Shown: positions 16,079 through 24,603, counted from the first letter of the stretch. The stretch is 42,957 nucleotides of DNA from Candidatus Poribacteria bacterium (GCA_022819945.1 JAJEGI010000066.1:1-42957); one strand, 5' to 3'. Program-made: numbers and translations. Notes: generated by a model not told the origin, from the letters alone.

Positions 16079-17233
16079 CTACCAGTCCGGTGCTAAAGCA
16101 CGCAACCGATTAACGACCTTTACGACTTCATCCGCGACGATGTCAACCTCTTCCGCTGTGTTGTAGCGTCCCAAACCGAAACGGACAGCAGTCAATGCCA
16201 GCTCATTCGGAACCCCCATTTCAACCAAGACATGCGATGCCTTCACCGATTCAGAATCGCATGCCGACCCTGTCGAAACCGCGACACTCTTAAGTCCCGT
16301 CAGTAAAGCGTGGCTCTGCACACCCGTAAAACAGAGATTGAGATTGCCCGGCAGTCGCTGTTCAGGATGCCCATTGAGATGAAGCCCTTCCAAACACGCG
16401 TTTAACTGCTGATGCAACGCGTCGCGTAAATTTGCGACGCGATTTTTCGCCGACACCATGTAATTTTTAGAAAGTTCACACGCCGCACCTAAGCCGACAA
16501 TCCCGGCGACGTTCAAAGTCCCCGGTCGAACCCCTGCTTCCTGCCCACCGCCGTGGAAAAGCGAATGTGGTTGAGCAGTATCCCGACGGATATAAAGCGC
16601 GCCGATCCCCTTTGGACCGTAAATTTTGTGCGCCGTCAGAGAAGCGAGATTTACACCGAGCATCTCCATGTTTGAAGGCAGCTGCCCGATTCCCTGCACC
16701 GCATCCGAGTGGAAAAGTACGCCGTGTTTAGCAGCGACAGCGGCAATATCGGTGATCGGATTTATCGTACCGACTTCATTATTCGCATACATGAAACTCA
16801 TCAGAACGGTCTTCGGGGTAATGGCAGCCTCCACATCGTCAGGACTTACCCTTCCATACGTGTCCACCGGAAGGTATGTGGTCTCAAATCCTTCTGCCGC
16901 CAAAGCGTGGCATGCATCAAGGATCGCGTGATGCTCCGCCGTGCTTGTGATGATGTGATTTCCTTTTTCTCTACAAGCGTAGGCGATCCCTCTGATGGCG
17001 AGATTGTCCGATTCCGTCGCGCCGCTGGTGAAGATAATCTCTTCTATTGAACAACCGAGCAATTCGGCGACTTGGTGGCGTGCTTTTTCGACAGCATCCT
17101 TCGCGGTGATGCCAAACGGATGTGTGCTGGCAGCGTTCCCGAAATGCGTCGTCAGATAAGGCATCATCGCTTCAAGCACTTCGGGGGCAATTGGCGTTGT
17201 GGCATGGTTGTCCATGTAGATAAGATTGTTCAT
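16079..17233 (-). CDS. Cysteine desulfurase (NifS/IscS family)
   Basis: The protein has 384 residues, a standard length for the family. It is a PLP-dependent class V aminotransferase-fold enzyme that removes sulfur from cysteine and hands it on as persulfide. Evidence: YMDNHATTPIAPEV at the start, TSGATESDN, AEHHAILDAC, HSDAVQGIGQ, LTAHKIYGPKG with the PLP lysine K203, and STGSACDSES with the catalytic cysteine C325. The short active-site loop with SACDS places it with group I (IscS/NifS). No iscU, iscR or thiI is adjacent, so the sulfur acceptor (Fe-S clusters, tRNA thiolation or molybdopterin) is open; a MobA-like gene lies 23 kb away. Confidence 0.93.
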   Translation of the reverse strand: MNNLIYMDNHATTPIAPEVLEAMMPYLTTHFGNAASTHPFGITAKDAVEKARHQVAELLGCSIEEIIFTSGATESDNLAIRGIAYACREKGNHIITSTAEHHAILDACHALAAEGFETTYLPVDTYGRVSPDDVEAAITPKTVLMSFMYANNEVGTINPITDIAAVAAKHGVLFHSDAVQGIGQLPSNMEMLGVNLASLTAHKIYGPKGIGALYIRRDTAQPHSLFHGGGQEAGVRPGTLNVAGIVGLGAACELSKNYMVSAKNRVANLRDALHQQLNACLEGLHLNGHPEQRLPGNLNLCFTGVQSHALLTGLKSVAVSTGSACDSESVKASHVLVEMGVPNELALTAVRFGLGRYNTAEEVDIVADEVVKVVNRLRALAPDW

Positions 17234-17284
17234 GAGCGGTGTTCTTCTGTGGACGGAGAATCTGTCGGTGCGTGCCTACTACCT

Positions 17285-18322
17285 TTAAAGCCGTTCTCTG
17301 AACATATCCATCATGCCATCGGGTGGATCAAACGGCAATTCGACGACGGTGTTTGTCAGACCGCTATAATAAATTCCCAAAAGCAGGTTGAATTCGGCAA
17401 GGGACTGCTTCAAGTGCGTCGGATGCACTTTGCTTTCATCGTCGAGCCATTCAAACACTGCATCGGTGAGTCCGCCTTGGGCGATAACATCTCGTCCACC
17501 ATAATTCATGTCACCACCTTCATAACCGCTGCCGGGTAGATTCCGTTCCCAACTTTCAAATCGCCAGTGAACGAATCCTGTTTCACCGAACACGCAGACG
17601 CGTTTATGCCGGTTGTTTCCGGTATCGGGAAGTACACGTGGTGCCATTTCGGGACCGAATGCGACCGAGGCTTGTACGCCGTTTGCGTAGGTTACGAGTG
17701 CTGTGGCGTTTGCGGGTGAGGGCTGTGCAGAATCAAGCTGCCCTGCGCCTGATATTTGTCCGTGTACCTTTGCGGGTCGCGAGTTGTCGATATAGGACGA
17801 CACGAGTTGTAAGACGTGCGGTGCTTGGTCTACAGGTGGGTTACGTGCGCTTGCCTCAATAAATTTGATCGCACCGATTTTGCCTTCCGAGACATCCTGC
17901 TTAAGTGCGAGGTTCTCCGGATGGAAATTGAGTTGTGTGTTGACAACGAACTTTGTTTGGGTGCGTTCGGCAAGTTCAGAAATTTGTCGCCAATCTTCGC
18001 TTTCAACGGCGATCGGTTTTTCGACGATTGCTGCGGGTACACCGTGTTCAGATGCTTGGTTCATCAGTGGATAGCGAATACGTTCATTGCTGCCGCGTAG
18101 TACCGGTGCGGTAACGATGTGTAGCAGATCCGGTTTTTCTTTGGAGAGCATCTCATCGAGATCGGTGTAGCGGGCATCAATCCCGAATTCGTCCCCGAAA
18201 TCGTTAAGCAGATCTTCCTTCATGTCACAGATAGCGGACAGTTTACCTTTTTTGACGTGTTGATATGCGCGAGCGTGCCCGCGAGCACGTCCCCGACAGC
18301 CTAAAATCGCACTTTTGTACAT
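17285..18322 (-). CDS. Gfo/Idh/MocA family oxidoreductase
   Basis: The protein has 345 residues. The N-terminal Rossmann fold starts at once with KSAILGCRGRARGHARAY (a variant of GxGxxG), then SAICDM after strand 2, DLLHIVTAP, and IVEKPIAVES holding the EKP motif (101-103) whose Lys is near the nicotinamide. The C-terminal half is the usual alpha/beta sheet with RNPPVDQAPHVLQL at the substrate side. It probably oxidises or reduces a sugar, inositol or related polyol with NAD(P); substrate unknown. No signal peptide. It has its own promoter (18358-18386). Confidence 0.88.
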   Translation of the reverse strand: MYKSAILGCRGRARGHARAYQHVKKGKLSAICDMKEDLLNDFGDEFGIDARYTDLDEMLSKEKPDLLHIVTAPVLRGSNERIRYPLMNQASEHGVPAAIVEKPIAVESEDWRQISELAERTQTKFVVNTQLNFHPENLALKQDVSEGKIGAIKFIEASARNPPVDQAPHVLQLVSSYIDNSRPAKVHGQISGAGQLDSAQPSPANATALVTYANGVQASVAFGPEMAPRVLPDTGNNRHKRVCVFGETGFVHWRFESWERNLPGSGYEGGDMNYGGRDVIAQGGLTDAVFEWLDDESKVHPTHLKQSLAEFNLLLGIYYSGLTNTVVELPFDPPDGMMDMFRERL

Positions 18323-18357
18323 ATTTTTCTCCTTCTTCTTCTGAATACAGATAATGC

Positions 18358-18386
18358 ATTATATGTGGAATACGGTTTTAAAGCAA
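18358..18386 (-). promoter_or_regulatory. Sigma-70 promoter of the Gfo/Idh gene
   Basis: On the minus strand TTGCTT (381-386 of this kilobase, 18381-18386), 17 bases, TATAAT (18358-18363). The start codon is at 18322, giving a leader of about 30 bases. Confidence 0.65.
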
Positions 18387-18590
18387 CGCTTTTCATAGAA
18401 TTCCACAGGGCCATTCAATTTTAATAAATTATTGGATTTCACGTCTTTTTTTTTAGGATCCGGTTCGGTTAGGAGGGAAATTGAAGAAACACCCTATCAA
18501 AAACCCCCAGCAAAAACACCGAACCTACCGGGCCTGGTGGGTGAAAATTCGATCAAAATGGACAATTGAATGGCTCTGTAGAATTCCACT

Positions 18591-18711
18591 TTATAGTAAA
18601 ACCCGTAATTACCTATACACTCACAAAATAGCGAGGATACAATCCACGCCAGCGATGGTAGGGTGTCTGTTCCCTGATGAACTGTAAGCTTACTTTCGGA
18701 TTTTACTATAA
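18591..18711. mobile_element. MITE-like element, family R1 (copy 1)
   Basis: A 121-bp unit bounded by TTATAGTAAAACCCG (18591-18605) and its near-perfect inverse CGGATTTTACTATAA (18697-18711), one mismatch in 15. The copy at 42680-42797 has the same ends, a similar size and the same AATTA..TATACAC segment just inside the left end. It encodes nothing. It is probably mobilised in trans by a transposase not in this window; I see no clear target duplication. Confidence 0.7.
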
Positions 18712-18727
18712 AAGAAAAGCCAAAATG

Positions 18728-18736
18728 TGGTATAAT
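18728..18736 (+). promoter_or_regulatory. Extended -10 promoter of the lipoprotein gene
   Basis: TGGTATAAT is an extended -10 (TG-n-TATAAT), 37 bases before the start codon. No clear -35 is present; the position where one would lie falls in the right terminal repeat of the MITE-like element, so the element abuts or contributes to this promoter. Confidence 0.5.
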
Positions 18737-18772
18737 ATCTTCAAAAGCGGAAACAAAAAGTTGGAGGAAAAG

Positions 18773-19306
18773 ATGCGACGTTACTTTTTTATTTTGATAA
18801 TGTTCCTTGCAATTGTACTCCTTTCAGGATGCCAATCCAAGGTGCTGCAGATGCTGATTGAACCGCAGGAACTTTACAATTACGCCGTCACGGAAGGGGT
18901 CACCTGTACGTCACCAGAAATGATAGACGGCGATATAAAGACAAAAGGATACGCTGACGGCAGGTGGATTCACCTACACTTACCTACACAAAAGGCGATT
19001 CATCGGATTACCATCAACGGGACGAATATTATAAACGCCATGATATACGAGAAATTGGAAGGCAGCGGACGTTGGCGTGCAATTATGCAGATTCAGAACA
19101 ATGACAGTCCGGTCGTTAAAATGCGCTTCAGTGCTGTTGTGACAGATGCCATCCGCATCTACATCAGCGGTACCACAGATGATGAAAAAGCAGCCAATCG
19201 GTTTGATCCGAGGCGTGGCACAATCGTTCCGCAAATAAAGTTAGGGAGAGCTTTCATACACGAACTTGAGGTTTACGGGCTTGTCTCGAAGGAAAACACG
19301 CAATGA
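18773..19306 (+). CDS. Lipoprotein with discoidin-like (F5/8 type C-like) domain
   Basis: The protein has 177 residues from the ATG preceded by TTGGAGGAAA; the longer in-frame ORF from 18677 would place 32 residues before the signal peptide and overlap the promoter. Residues 1-20 are a lipoprotein signal: two Arg, a hydrophobic core and the lipobox LLSGC with C20 as the lipidation site. The mature part has a beta-rich pattern: MIDGDIKTKGYADGRWIHLHL, then KAIHRITINGTNI, then AIRIYISG, then FIHELEVYG. This is the order seen in galactose-binding/discoidin-like domains, where the W-I-x-L strand follows the loop D-G. It is probably anchored to a membrane facing the periplasm; ligand unknown, perhaps a glycan. 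Confidence 0.75.
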   Translation: MRRYFFILIMFLAIVLLSGCQSKVLQMLIEPQELYNYAVTEGVTCTSPEMIDGDIKTKGYADGRWIHLHLPTQKAIHRITINGTNIINAMIYEKLEGSGRWRAIMQIQNNDSPVVKMRFSAVVTDAIRIYISGTTDDEKAANRFDPRRGTIVPQIKLGRAFIHELEVYGLVSKENTQ

Positions 19307-19412
19307 ATAGTTAAAAGGGGCCAAATTACATAGCTTGAAACGAAGTGGAAAGCGGGGAAAAAACCGTTACATTCCAAGGTATTGTGCCTTAACCGCAAGG
19401 AATTATAAAAAA

Positions 19413-20474
19413 ATGAAACGTCTGATTTTTGAAGATATGTACAGTTGGAGTGTCTTTAGTCCGGAGCGACAGATAGATTTTAACGGACATTTGTGGGTGC
19501 GTCCAGACGGAAATATTCTGATAGATCCAGTCCGGATGTCCGATGATGATCGAGAGCATCTGACGGCACTCGGTGGCGCGAAGTCCATTGTGCTGACGAA
19601 TGCTGATCATGAACGCGAAGCTGCTACCTTTCAGGAATGGACGGGTGCCGATGTGATTGTGCATGAAGCTGATGCCGACGCGTTGATTATCACACCGACC
19701 CGAACGGTTCAAGACCGTGAGGCGATTGTGCCAGGCTTACATGCTATCCATCTCAGCCACGGGAAAAGTCCGGGTGAAATCGCACTCTATTTTCCTGAGA
19801 AACAGACTGTCCTATTCGGAGATCTCGTAGTCGGTGAACCGATGGGGGCATTAACTTTACTGGCTGATGCTAAACTCAGCGATCCGCCGAAAGCAGCACT
19901 TGCACTCCGCAAAATTTTAGCACTCCGCTTCAACACGATTCTCGTCGGTGATGGACACGCCATCTTCAAAGATGCACGTCAACACCTCATTGATTGTCTA
20001 CAGGCACGGCGCGATATCTATATCAACCGAATCCATATTGACGAAATTGAATGGCAGTATAAAAACGCACCACCGCCCTATGATTTCGAGGACAAAGACA
20101 TTGACCCCCTCATTGGCGGTAAGAATTTGGGATACCGTATTATCCGTCTTCAAGCCGGTAAGATGAGTTTCCCGATGCATTTTCACAACTTCGGTGAGGA
20201 GATGTGCTATGTAATGGAAGGGAGTTGTACACTTAAAACGCCACGCGGCGATGTAGAGGTAACGGAAGGTGATTTCATCGCGTTTCCGCCCGGCACAATC
20301 GGCGCGCATAAGTTCGTGAATAACACCGATGCTCCCGTTGTGTTCTTCATTCTCGGAACTACCACGCCACACGATGTGAGTGAATATCCAGATTCCAACA
20401 AGGTTCTGCCTTATGTCGTTGGAAAGATTTACCGTAAAGACCCAAGTCTGAGTTATTGGGATGGCGAAGTCTAA
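19413..20474 (+). CDS. Metallo-beta-lactamase-fold protein fused to a C-terminal cupin
   Basis: The protein has 353 residues from the ATG with AAGG upstream; a TTG at 19335 would add 26 residues that lack similarity to the fold. Residues 1-200 follow the MBL order: FNGHLWVRPDGNILIDP, then VLTNADHEREA in place of the HxHxDH metal motif, then HLSHGKSPGEIALYF, LFGDLVVG and LVGDGHAIF. Only D65, H66, H117, D137 and H182 remain of the usual ligands, so site 1 is degraded. Residues 240-335 are a complete cupin: MHFHNFGEEMCYVMEG with H256, H258 and E262, and H299 in TIGAHKF. The cupin is therefore the likelier metal centre. Substrate unknown. It converges on the sulfatase gene with only 4 bases between stops. 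Confidence 0.82.
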   Translation: MKRLIFEDMYSWSVFSPERQIDFNGHLWVRPDGNILIDPVRMSDDDREHLTALGGAKSIVLTNADHEREAATFQEWTGADVIVHEADADALIITPTRTVQDREAIVPGLHAIHLSHGKSPGEIALYFPEKQTVLFGDLVVGEPMGALTLLADAKLSDPPKAALALRKILALRFNTILVGDGHAIFKDARQHLIDCLQARRDIYINRIHIDEIEWQYKNAPPPYDFEDKDIDPLIGGKNLGYRIIRLQAGKMSFPMHFHNFGEEMCYVMEGSCTLKTPRGDVEVTEGDFIAFPPGTIGAHKFVNNTDAPVVFFILGTTTPHDVSEYPDSNKVLPYVVGKIYRKDPSLSYWDGEV

Positions 20475-20478
20475 TAGT

Positions 20479-21846
20479 TTAGGTATCTCCACTTTTCGAT
20501 CTACGCATTCTTTGGTTCTCTTTTGCCCGCGCATCTGTCAGCTCTGGATCGACAATCGCACGCAGCGCAACCTCCAATTCGCTACGTCTTGCCGCGTATT
20601 CAGGTTTTGGTGCCAAATCATTGTTTTCCAACGGATCAACCGCCACATTGAACAATTGCGGTTCGTTGCCGACGTAATAGCACAATTTGTAATCTCCATC
20701 CTTGAGCATAAAACCGGCGTTGCACATCCCCATGTGATGGTATTCTGAAAAAACGGCGTGTGTTGTTTCATTTGGTTGGTGTCGGGCGGTCTCCAACAGA
20801 CTATCGCCCGGTAAATCAGATGGCGTTTCCAAATCAGCGATTTCCAACAAGGTCGGCAGGACATCTACCAAAGAGACGTTTTGTGCCACGCGACAAGTCT
20901 CACCGGAAGGCAAACGCAGCATTAATGGCACTTTTACTGCGGGTTCATAGAAGCACTGCTTCTGCCAGTTCCCGTGGTGCCCTGCCATCTCACCGTGATC
21001 GCTGGTATAGATGACAACAGTATTTTCGGACAGTGGCGACGTATCGATCGCCGCAAGTATCCGTCCAATTTGGGCATCGAGCGACGAAATGAGCGCGTAG
21101 TAGGAGGCTAACGCACAGCGCACGGTGGCTTCAGGTGGTGGGATGTCGTTTCGCCATGCCCACCGGTGGTGTTGGATGACAGGGTGTTGAGATTCAAGCG
21201 GTTCGTTCCATGTGTCTGGTAGCTCAAGGGTGTCAGGGTCGTACTGTGAATAGAATTCGGGTGGTGCGATCAGCGGGAAATGTGGATGCATGAATCCGCA
21301 ATACAGCAGAAACGGTTTGTCGTCTGGTGTAGCTGCTTTTTCGCGAAGAAAATCGACTGCCAAGTCTGTGACTTTTCGGTCATATCTCGTGTGTTCGTGG
21401 TCCCCTGGTCCGCATTCGGCGACGTGTGAATTGGAACCTCGCCGCGCGTCCGGCGTACGTCGTGGCGGACGACCGGTTGTGTGCCGCCATCGAGGTAGGT
21501 CATCAAGTAACCGATCCGAAAAACCGAGTAGGCGGTCAGTCCCGTTGAAATGCGTCCGTCCGCACAACACGGTCTCATAACCCGCCTCCGTTAAATAATC
21601 GCCCCATGTCTGGTGCTGTCGATCCAAAATTGCCCCTAAATCCCATGCCTCAATCTGATGCGGATAGCGTCCCGTGAGCAGTGACAGGCGTGAAGGTGTA
21701 CAGATTGGGCTATTGCAATAGGCGTTATCGAAGGTGTAACTCTGTTCCGAAAGGCGGTCAAGATACGGCGTTTGGACAACTGGATGCCCGCTATTCCGCA
21801 TCACAGCCCCGGCATGTTCATCTGAGAATAGGAAGACGATGTTCAT
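20479..21846 (-). CDS. Sulfatase (alkaline-phosphatase superfamily), cytosolic type
   Basis: The protein has 455 residues from the ATG at 21846 (an adjacent in-frame GTG is at 21849). The type I sulfatase signature is present: NSPICTPSRLSLLTGRY, where C49 is the residue converted to formylglycine and the CxPSR context is intact. Metal ligands are in NIVFLFSDEHAG near the N-terminus and VIYTSDHGEMAGHHGNW in the middle. It hydrolyses a sulfate ester; the substrate may be a carbohydrate or aryl sulfate. No signal peptide precedes the catalytic core, so it appears to act in the cytosol. A dedicated formylglycine-generating enzyme is not seen in the window. GGGCTTCAGCCC-type palindrome lies just upstream. 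Confidence 0.92.
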   Translation of the reverse strand: MNIVFLFSDEHAGAVMRNSGHPVVQTPYLDRLSEQSYTFDNAYCNSPICTPSRLSLLTGRYPHQIEAWDLGAILDRQHQTWGDYLTEAGYETVLCGRTHFNGTDRLLGFSDRLLDDLPRWRHTTGRPPRRTPDARRGSNSHVAECGPGDHEHTRYDRKVTDLAVDFLREKAATPDDKPFLLYCGFMHPHFPLIAPPEFYSQYDPDTLELPDTWNEPLESQHPVIQHHRWAWRNDIPPPEATVRCALASYYALISSLDAQIGRILAAIDTSPLSENTVVIYTSDHGEMAGHHGNWQKQCFYEPAVKVPLMLRLPSGETCRVAQNVSLVDVLPTLLEIADLETPSDLPGDSLLETARHQPNETTHAVFSEYHHMGMCNAGFMLKDGDYKLCYYVGNEPQLFNVAVDPLENNDLAPKPEYAARRSELEVALRAIVDPELTDARAKENQRMRRSKSGDT

Positions 21847-21878
21847 CACTCTTGGGCTGAAGCCCTACCTCTTTTTTC

Positions 21879-21907
21879 TTGGTTTGGATGTAAAAATATA
21901 GTATAAT
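21879..21907 (+). promoter_or_regulatory. Possible sigma-70 promoter facing the two-domain PhyH gene
   Basis: TTGGTT (21879-21884), 17 bases, TATAAT (21902-21907). The next plus-strand start is 375 bases away, so if it drives that gene the leader would include the repeat and hairpin below. Confidence 0.4.
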
Positions 21908-21978
21908 GCTACCATATTGTCGGGAAAGAATACAACCCGTATACGCAACTATAACGCAATACTTTTTTTAATTTCCTT

Positions 21979-22081
21979 GTTGGGTTTCGCTATATCTATT
22001 TTCATGAACCAGAAAGACTGGCTGCGTGTATGATGATTATTGATGGACATCTCTCTTTTAACCATTTAATAGTAACCCAAG
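21979..22081. repeat. Dispersed repeat, family R3 (copy 1)
   Basis: Starts with TGTTGGGTTTCGCTATA (from 21979), shared with the copy at 42529, and ends near AACCCAA (22074-22080), the inverse of TTGGGTT. Size is about 100 bp, like the other copy. The inner arm of the hairpin is not conserved here. Confidence 0.5.
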
Positions 22082-22103
22082 TTGCCACCTGTTTATACAC
22101 ATA

Positions 22104-22153
22104 GCACTCCGGAATCAACGGTATGAATGCCCTATGGCATTCCCCGGGAGTGC
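22104..22153 (+). other. Nested hairpin in the leader of the two-domain PhyH gene
   Basis: Outer arms GCACTCC (22104-22110) and GGAGTGC (22147-22153), inner arms GAATGCC (22125-22131) and GGCATTC (22136-22142) with loop CTAT. It lies 130 bases before the start codon. It could be a leader RNA structure or another dispersed palindrome. It matches no riboswitch I know. Confidence 0.4.
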
Positions 22154-22282
22154 AAGAGGTTAAATACACCGTTTTCTATAGATATATCCCCCCTCTGGGG
22201 TGAGGAAAGTGGACCGAGAACCTCGTCGAACCGTTCAAAATCTGTTAGTAGCAAGTTGGGGTAATAGTAATAGGAGAAAAAA

Positions 22283-24025
22283 ATGAGTAACGAAGTCATG
22301 ACGAATGAAGAGAACTATGCTTTTGATGTGGCAGGCTACCTACACATTCCGGGTGTTCTCAGTCAAGAAGAGGTGGCGGCACTCAATGAAGCATTAGATG
22401 TAGTTGAAGGAAGTGAAACGCTGTTAGGTGGGGACAGTCCGCACCGCGAAGTATTCCGCGACCTACTGGTGCAACCCAAATTGGTTTGGTATCTGAACCA
22501 GATTGTGGGACACGGTTTCCGACTCGATCAGGCACCACGGTTGTTGGGTCAGCGGGAAGGTGAAGTAGAAGCACCGCTCGTCGGTGGCGATGAACCGAGG
22601 AATCCGTCCTTAGCATATCGCCAACAAAATGGTCAGCGGCGTTGTCAGGGCGTAAAAGCGGTTTGGGCATTGGAAGATGTTTCCGAAGGCGACGGTGGAT
22701 TCGTTGTTGTTCAGGCGAGCCACAAGAGTAACGTTGAAACGCCCGACGACTTGGCAACCGGTGTTGATGATATGGGGTTACTGGTGCAGCCTGCACTTAA
22801 AGCGGGGGATCTCTTTTTAGTCGCGGTACCTACGCTCCAAGGTGTTCTTCCGTGGAAAGACGAACCGAAAAGATTGTTGAGCTATTGGTACGCCGCGCGT
22901 GCGGCAATTCAGTCCAATCCAGTTGGACCTTACTCGGAAACTGAATCTTTGCCCGGATGGGCGGACGAAGCGACGCCTGCGCAAAAGGCGGTCATGTATG
23001 TCCCTGGATATAAGGGTTCGAGTCCGCCACCTGTACTAAACACAGATGGCGAAGAGACGTGGGTAGAGGAAGATTCGTCCATCGTTCATCCATCAATTTA
23101 TATGCGCGACCCGAATTCAGGCATTGATGAAAAAGAATTCTATTTTTGGGATCTGAACGGGTATCTGGTGGTGCGCGGTGTGATGGATGAGCAGTGGTTG
23201 GCAGAAGCCAATGAGGCTGTGGATAAATTTCAAGATCGTATCGTTGTAGGCGAGGAGCTGGCGCGCGGATCCATCAGTCAAGCGGGGACAGGTCGTCCGC
23301 TCCTGCCGGGTTTGTTAGACCTGCCGGATCCTTATAACGCGCCATTTCGACGTATGATTGCGCACCCTGCTGTGGTGCAGCGAATGAATTGGATGGGCGG
23401 TAGTGGCTATCGCATGGGTGGCGCGACCGTCTTCTGTGCCGTTGAAGGCACATCGGGACACTCACTGCACGATGGCAATGAACCGATGACCCCATCACGG
23501 GGTTACGCTTTTAAGAACGGACGCAGTTATGCTGAGACTGTCACCATTACCTGGCAATTGCGCGATGTTGAGCCGGGACTGGGTGGTTTTGCGTGTGTGC
23601 CGGGGTCTCACAAGACGCAGTATTCTATGCCACGCGGGATTCGGACGTGTGACGACACGATGGGTTTGGTCGTACAACCGGTTATGAAGGCTGGGGACGT
23701 TCTCTTCTTTATGGACGGCGGTTGTACACATGGTGCCTTGGCATGGAAGAATCCGATCCCCAGACGTGGGGTATTGATTAAGTATCAGTCGAAAAATGTC
23801 AATTGGGGCGGCGGTGTGCTTGATCCGCAGGACCGGTGGGGCGATATGGTTGAAGACATGACCGAGGCACAATTCGCTGTCATGCGGGGCCCCGAACGGG
23901 ATGGTCGTCACCGGACTGTACCGCGACTGGTTGTAGAAGACGGAAAAGTGTTCATTTCGTACGATCCAGAAGGCGATAGTTATGCGTCAAAGCATCGACG
24001 AAAACCCGGTGAAAAACGCGGGTAA
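22283..24025 (+). CDS. Two-domain phytanoyl-CoA dioxygenase-like protein, N-terminal half degenerate
   Basis: The protein has 580 residues, twice the family length, with AGGAG 7 bases before the ATG. Both halves follow the same PhyH order: FDVAGYLHIPGVLS (12-26) and FWDLNGYLVVRGVM (288-301); GGFVVVQASHKSN (138-150) and GGFACVPGSHKTQ (434-446); LLVQPALKAGDLFLV and LVVQPVMKAGDVLFF. The C-terminal half keeps SLHDG (H396, D397) and CTHGALAW (H483), the probable metal ligands in a divergent spacing. In the N-terminal half the matching segments read PRLLGQREG and PTLQGVLPW with Gln186 for the distal His, so that half has probably lost iron binding and may be structural. A strong hairpin terminator follows. 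Confidence 0.85.
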   Translation: MSNEVMTNEENYAFDVAGYLHIPGVLSQEEVAALNEALDVVEGSETLLGGDSPHREVFRDLLVQPKLVWYLNQIVGHGFRLDQAPRLLGQREGEVEAPLVGGDEPRNPSLAYRQQNGQRRCQGVKAVWALEDVSEGDGGFVVVQASHKSNVETPDDLATGVDDMGLLVQPALKAGDLFLVAVPTLQGVLPWKDEPKRLLSYWYAARAAIQSNPVGPYSETESLPGWADEATPAQKAVMYVPGYKGSSPPPVLNTDGEETWVEEDSSIVHPSIYMRDPNSGIDEKEFYFWDLNGYLVVRGVMDEQWLAEANEAVDKFQDRIVVGEELARGSISQAGTGRPLLPGLLDLPDPYNAPFRRMIAHPAVVQRMNWMGGSGYRMGGATVFCAVEGTSGHSLHDGNEPMTPSRGYAFKNGRSYAETVTITWQLRDVEPGLGGFACVPGSHKTQYSMPRGIRTCDDTMGLVVQPVMKAGDVLFFMDGGCTHGALAWKNPIPRRGVLIKYQSKNVNWGGGVLDPQDRWGDMVEDMTEAQFAVMRGPERDGRHRTVPRLVVEDGKVFISYDPEGDSYASKHRRKPGEKRG

Positions 24026-24036
24026 TAGAGGACAGG

Positions 24037-24099
24037 CTACCCCTTACCGTTTAAGGACCAAATCTGCGAACGGTAAGGGGTAGTACAGGTTGTTTTTTG
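24037..24099 (+). terminator. Rho-independent terminator after the two-domain PhyH gene
   Basis: CTACCCCTTACCGTT (24037-24051) and AACGGTAAGGGGTAG (24070-24084) form a perfect 15-bp stem, followed by TTGTTTTTT. The loop is 18 bases. A second stem, ACAGGTTGT (24086-24094) with ACAACCTGT (24109-24117), overlaps the T tract, so the region could switch between two folds. Confidence 0.7.
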
Positions 24100-24253
24100 G
24101 ACTCGCACAACCTGTAAAGCGCGGATGTCTTATAAGACTACCCGACGGACCGCTTGGCGGACATGCGAAACAGAACCAAAACGGTATCTGAAGGGAATAT
24201 GTCCGTTAAATCAGCGTGCGGGCTGTTCGATGGGTGTTGTATAATATGAAAAC

Positions 24254-24484
24254 CTAATCCTCAGATTCTCTTTGATACATTCCCTTAAACTTATCGATCA
24301 ACGCTTTGAGTTCTTCAAATGTGCCGTGATAGGAGATTGCCACACTATCTGGGGAATGGACACCACATTTCACGTGTATGGATTCACCTGTTTTGAAGTC
24401 AATTTGGGCAATGTACTGTCCGACTCTGCGGACGCGATGAACCCTGCTGAGTTGGATCTGCTTACTGCCGAGTTGAAATTTCAT
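24254..24484 (-). CDS. Small conserved hypothetical protein, paralogue A
   Basis: The protein has 76 residues from the ATG with AGGAGG 5 bases upstream; a GTG two codons earlier lies inside the ribosome site. Predicted beta-rich with a C-terminal helix: KFQLGSKQIQLS, then YIAQIDFKTGESIHVKCGV, then HGTFEELKALIDKFK. It is clearly homologous to the gene at 24604-24870: both share LG-x-K-x-I, F-x-TGESI-x-V-x-CGV, P, and GT-x-E-LKAL. I do not recognise the family. The shape suggests a small beta-barrel or ligand-binding unit. The strong ribosome site and paralogue make it a credible gene. Confidence 0.7.
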   Translation of the reverse strand: MKFQLGSKQIQLSRVHRVRRVGQYIAQIDFKTGESIHVKCGVHSPDSVAISYHGTFEELKALIDKFKGMYQRESED

Positions 24485-24603
24485 AAACACCTCCTAATTT
24501 TCATCATCAATCATGAACCATCTCTGCATCGGAAATGGGTTGCGTTTGACAAACCCCATACTGTCAATTTAGGATACTTCAAAGGATGGGAAACCAAATA
24601 GCC

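Larger units (their letters stand above)
18323..18772. other. Divergent intergenic region with MITE-like element
   Basis: The 450-base gap contains the minus-strand promoter at 18358, an inverted repeat GGTTCGGT/ACCGAACC (18462-18469 and 18518-18525), the MITE-like element at 18591-18711 and a plus-strand promoter at 18728. The open frame beginning at 18481 has no family resemblance and runs through the MITE, so it is not reported as a gene. Confidence 0.55.
21847..22282. other. Divergent intergenic region with promoter, repeat and nested hairpin
   Basis: The 436-base gap contains a possible plus-strand promoter (21879-21907), an R3 repeat (21979-22081) and a nested hairpin (22104-22153). 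No ORF is supported. Confidence 0.55.

Noticed and set aside
18481..18687. Small plus-strand ORF of 68 residues
   Set aside because: It runs through the MITE-like element, and its composition is unlike a protein; no ribosome site.
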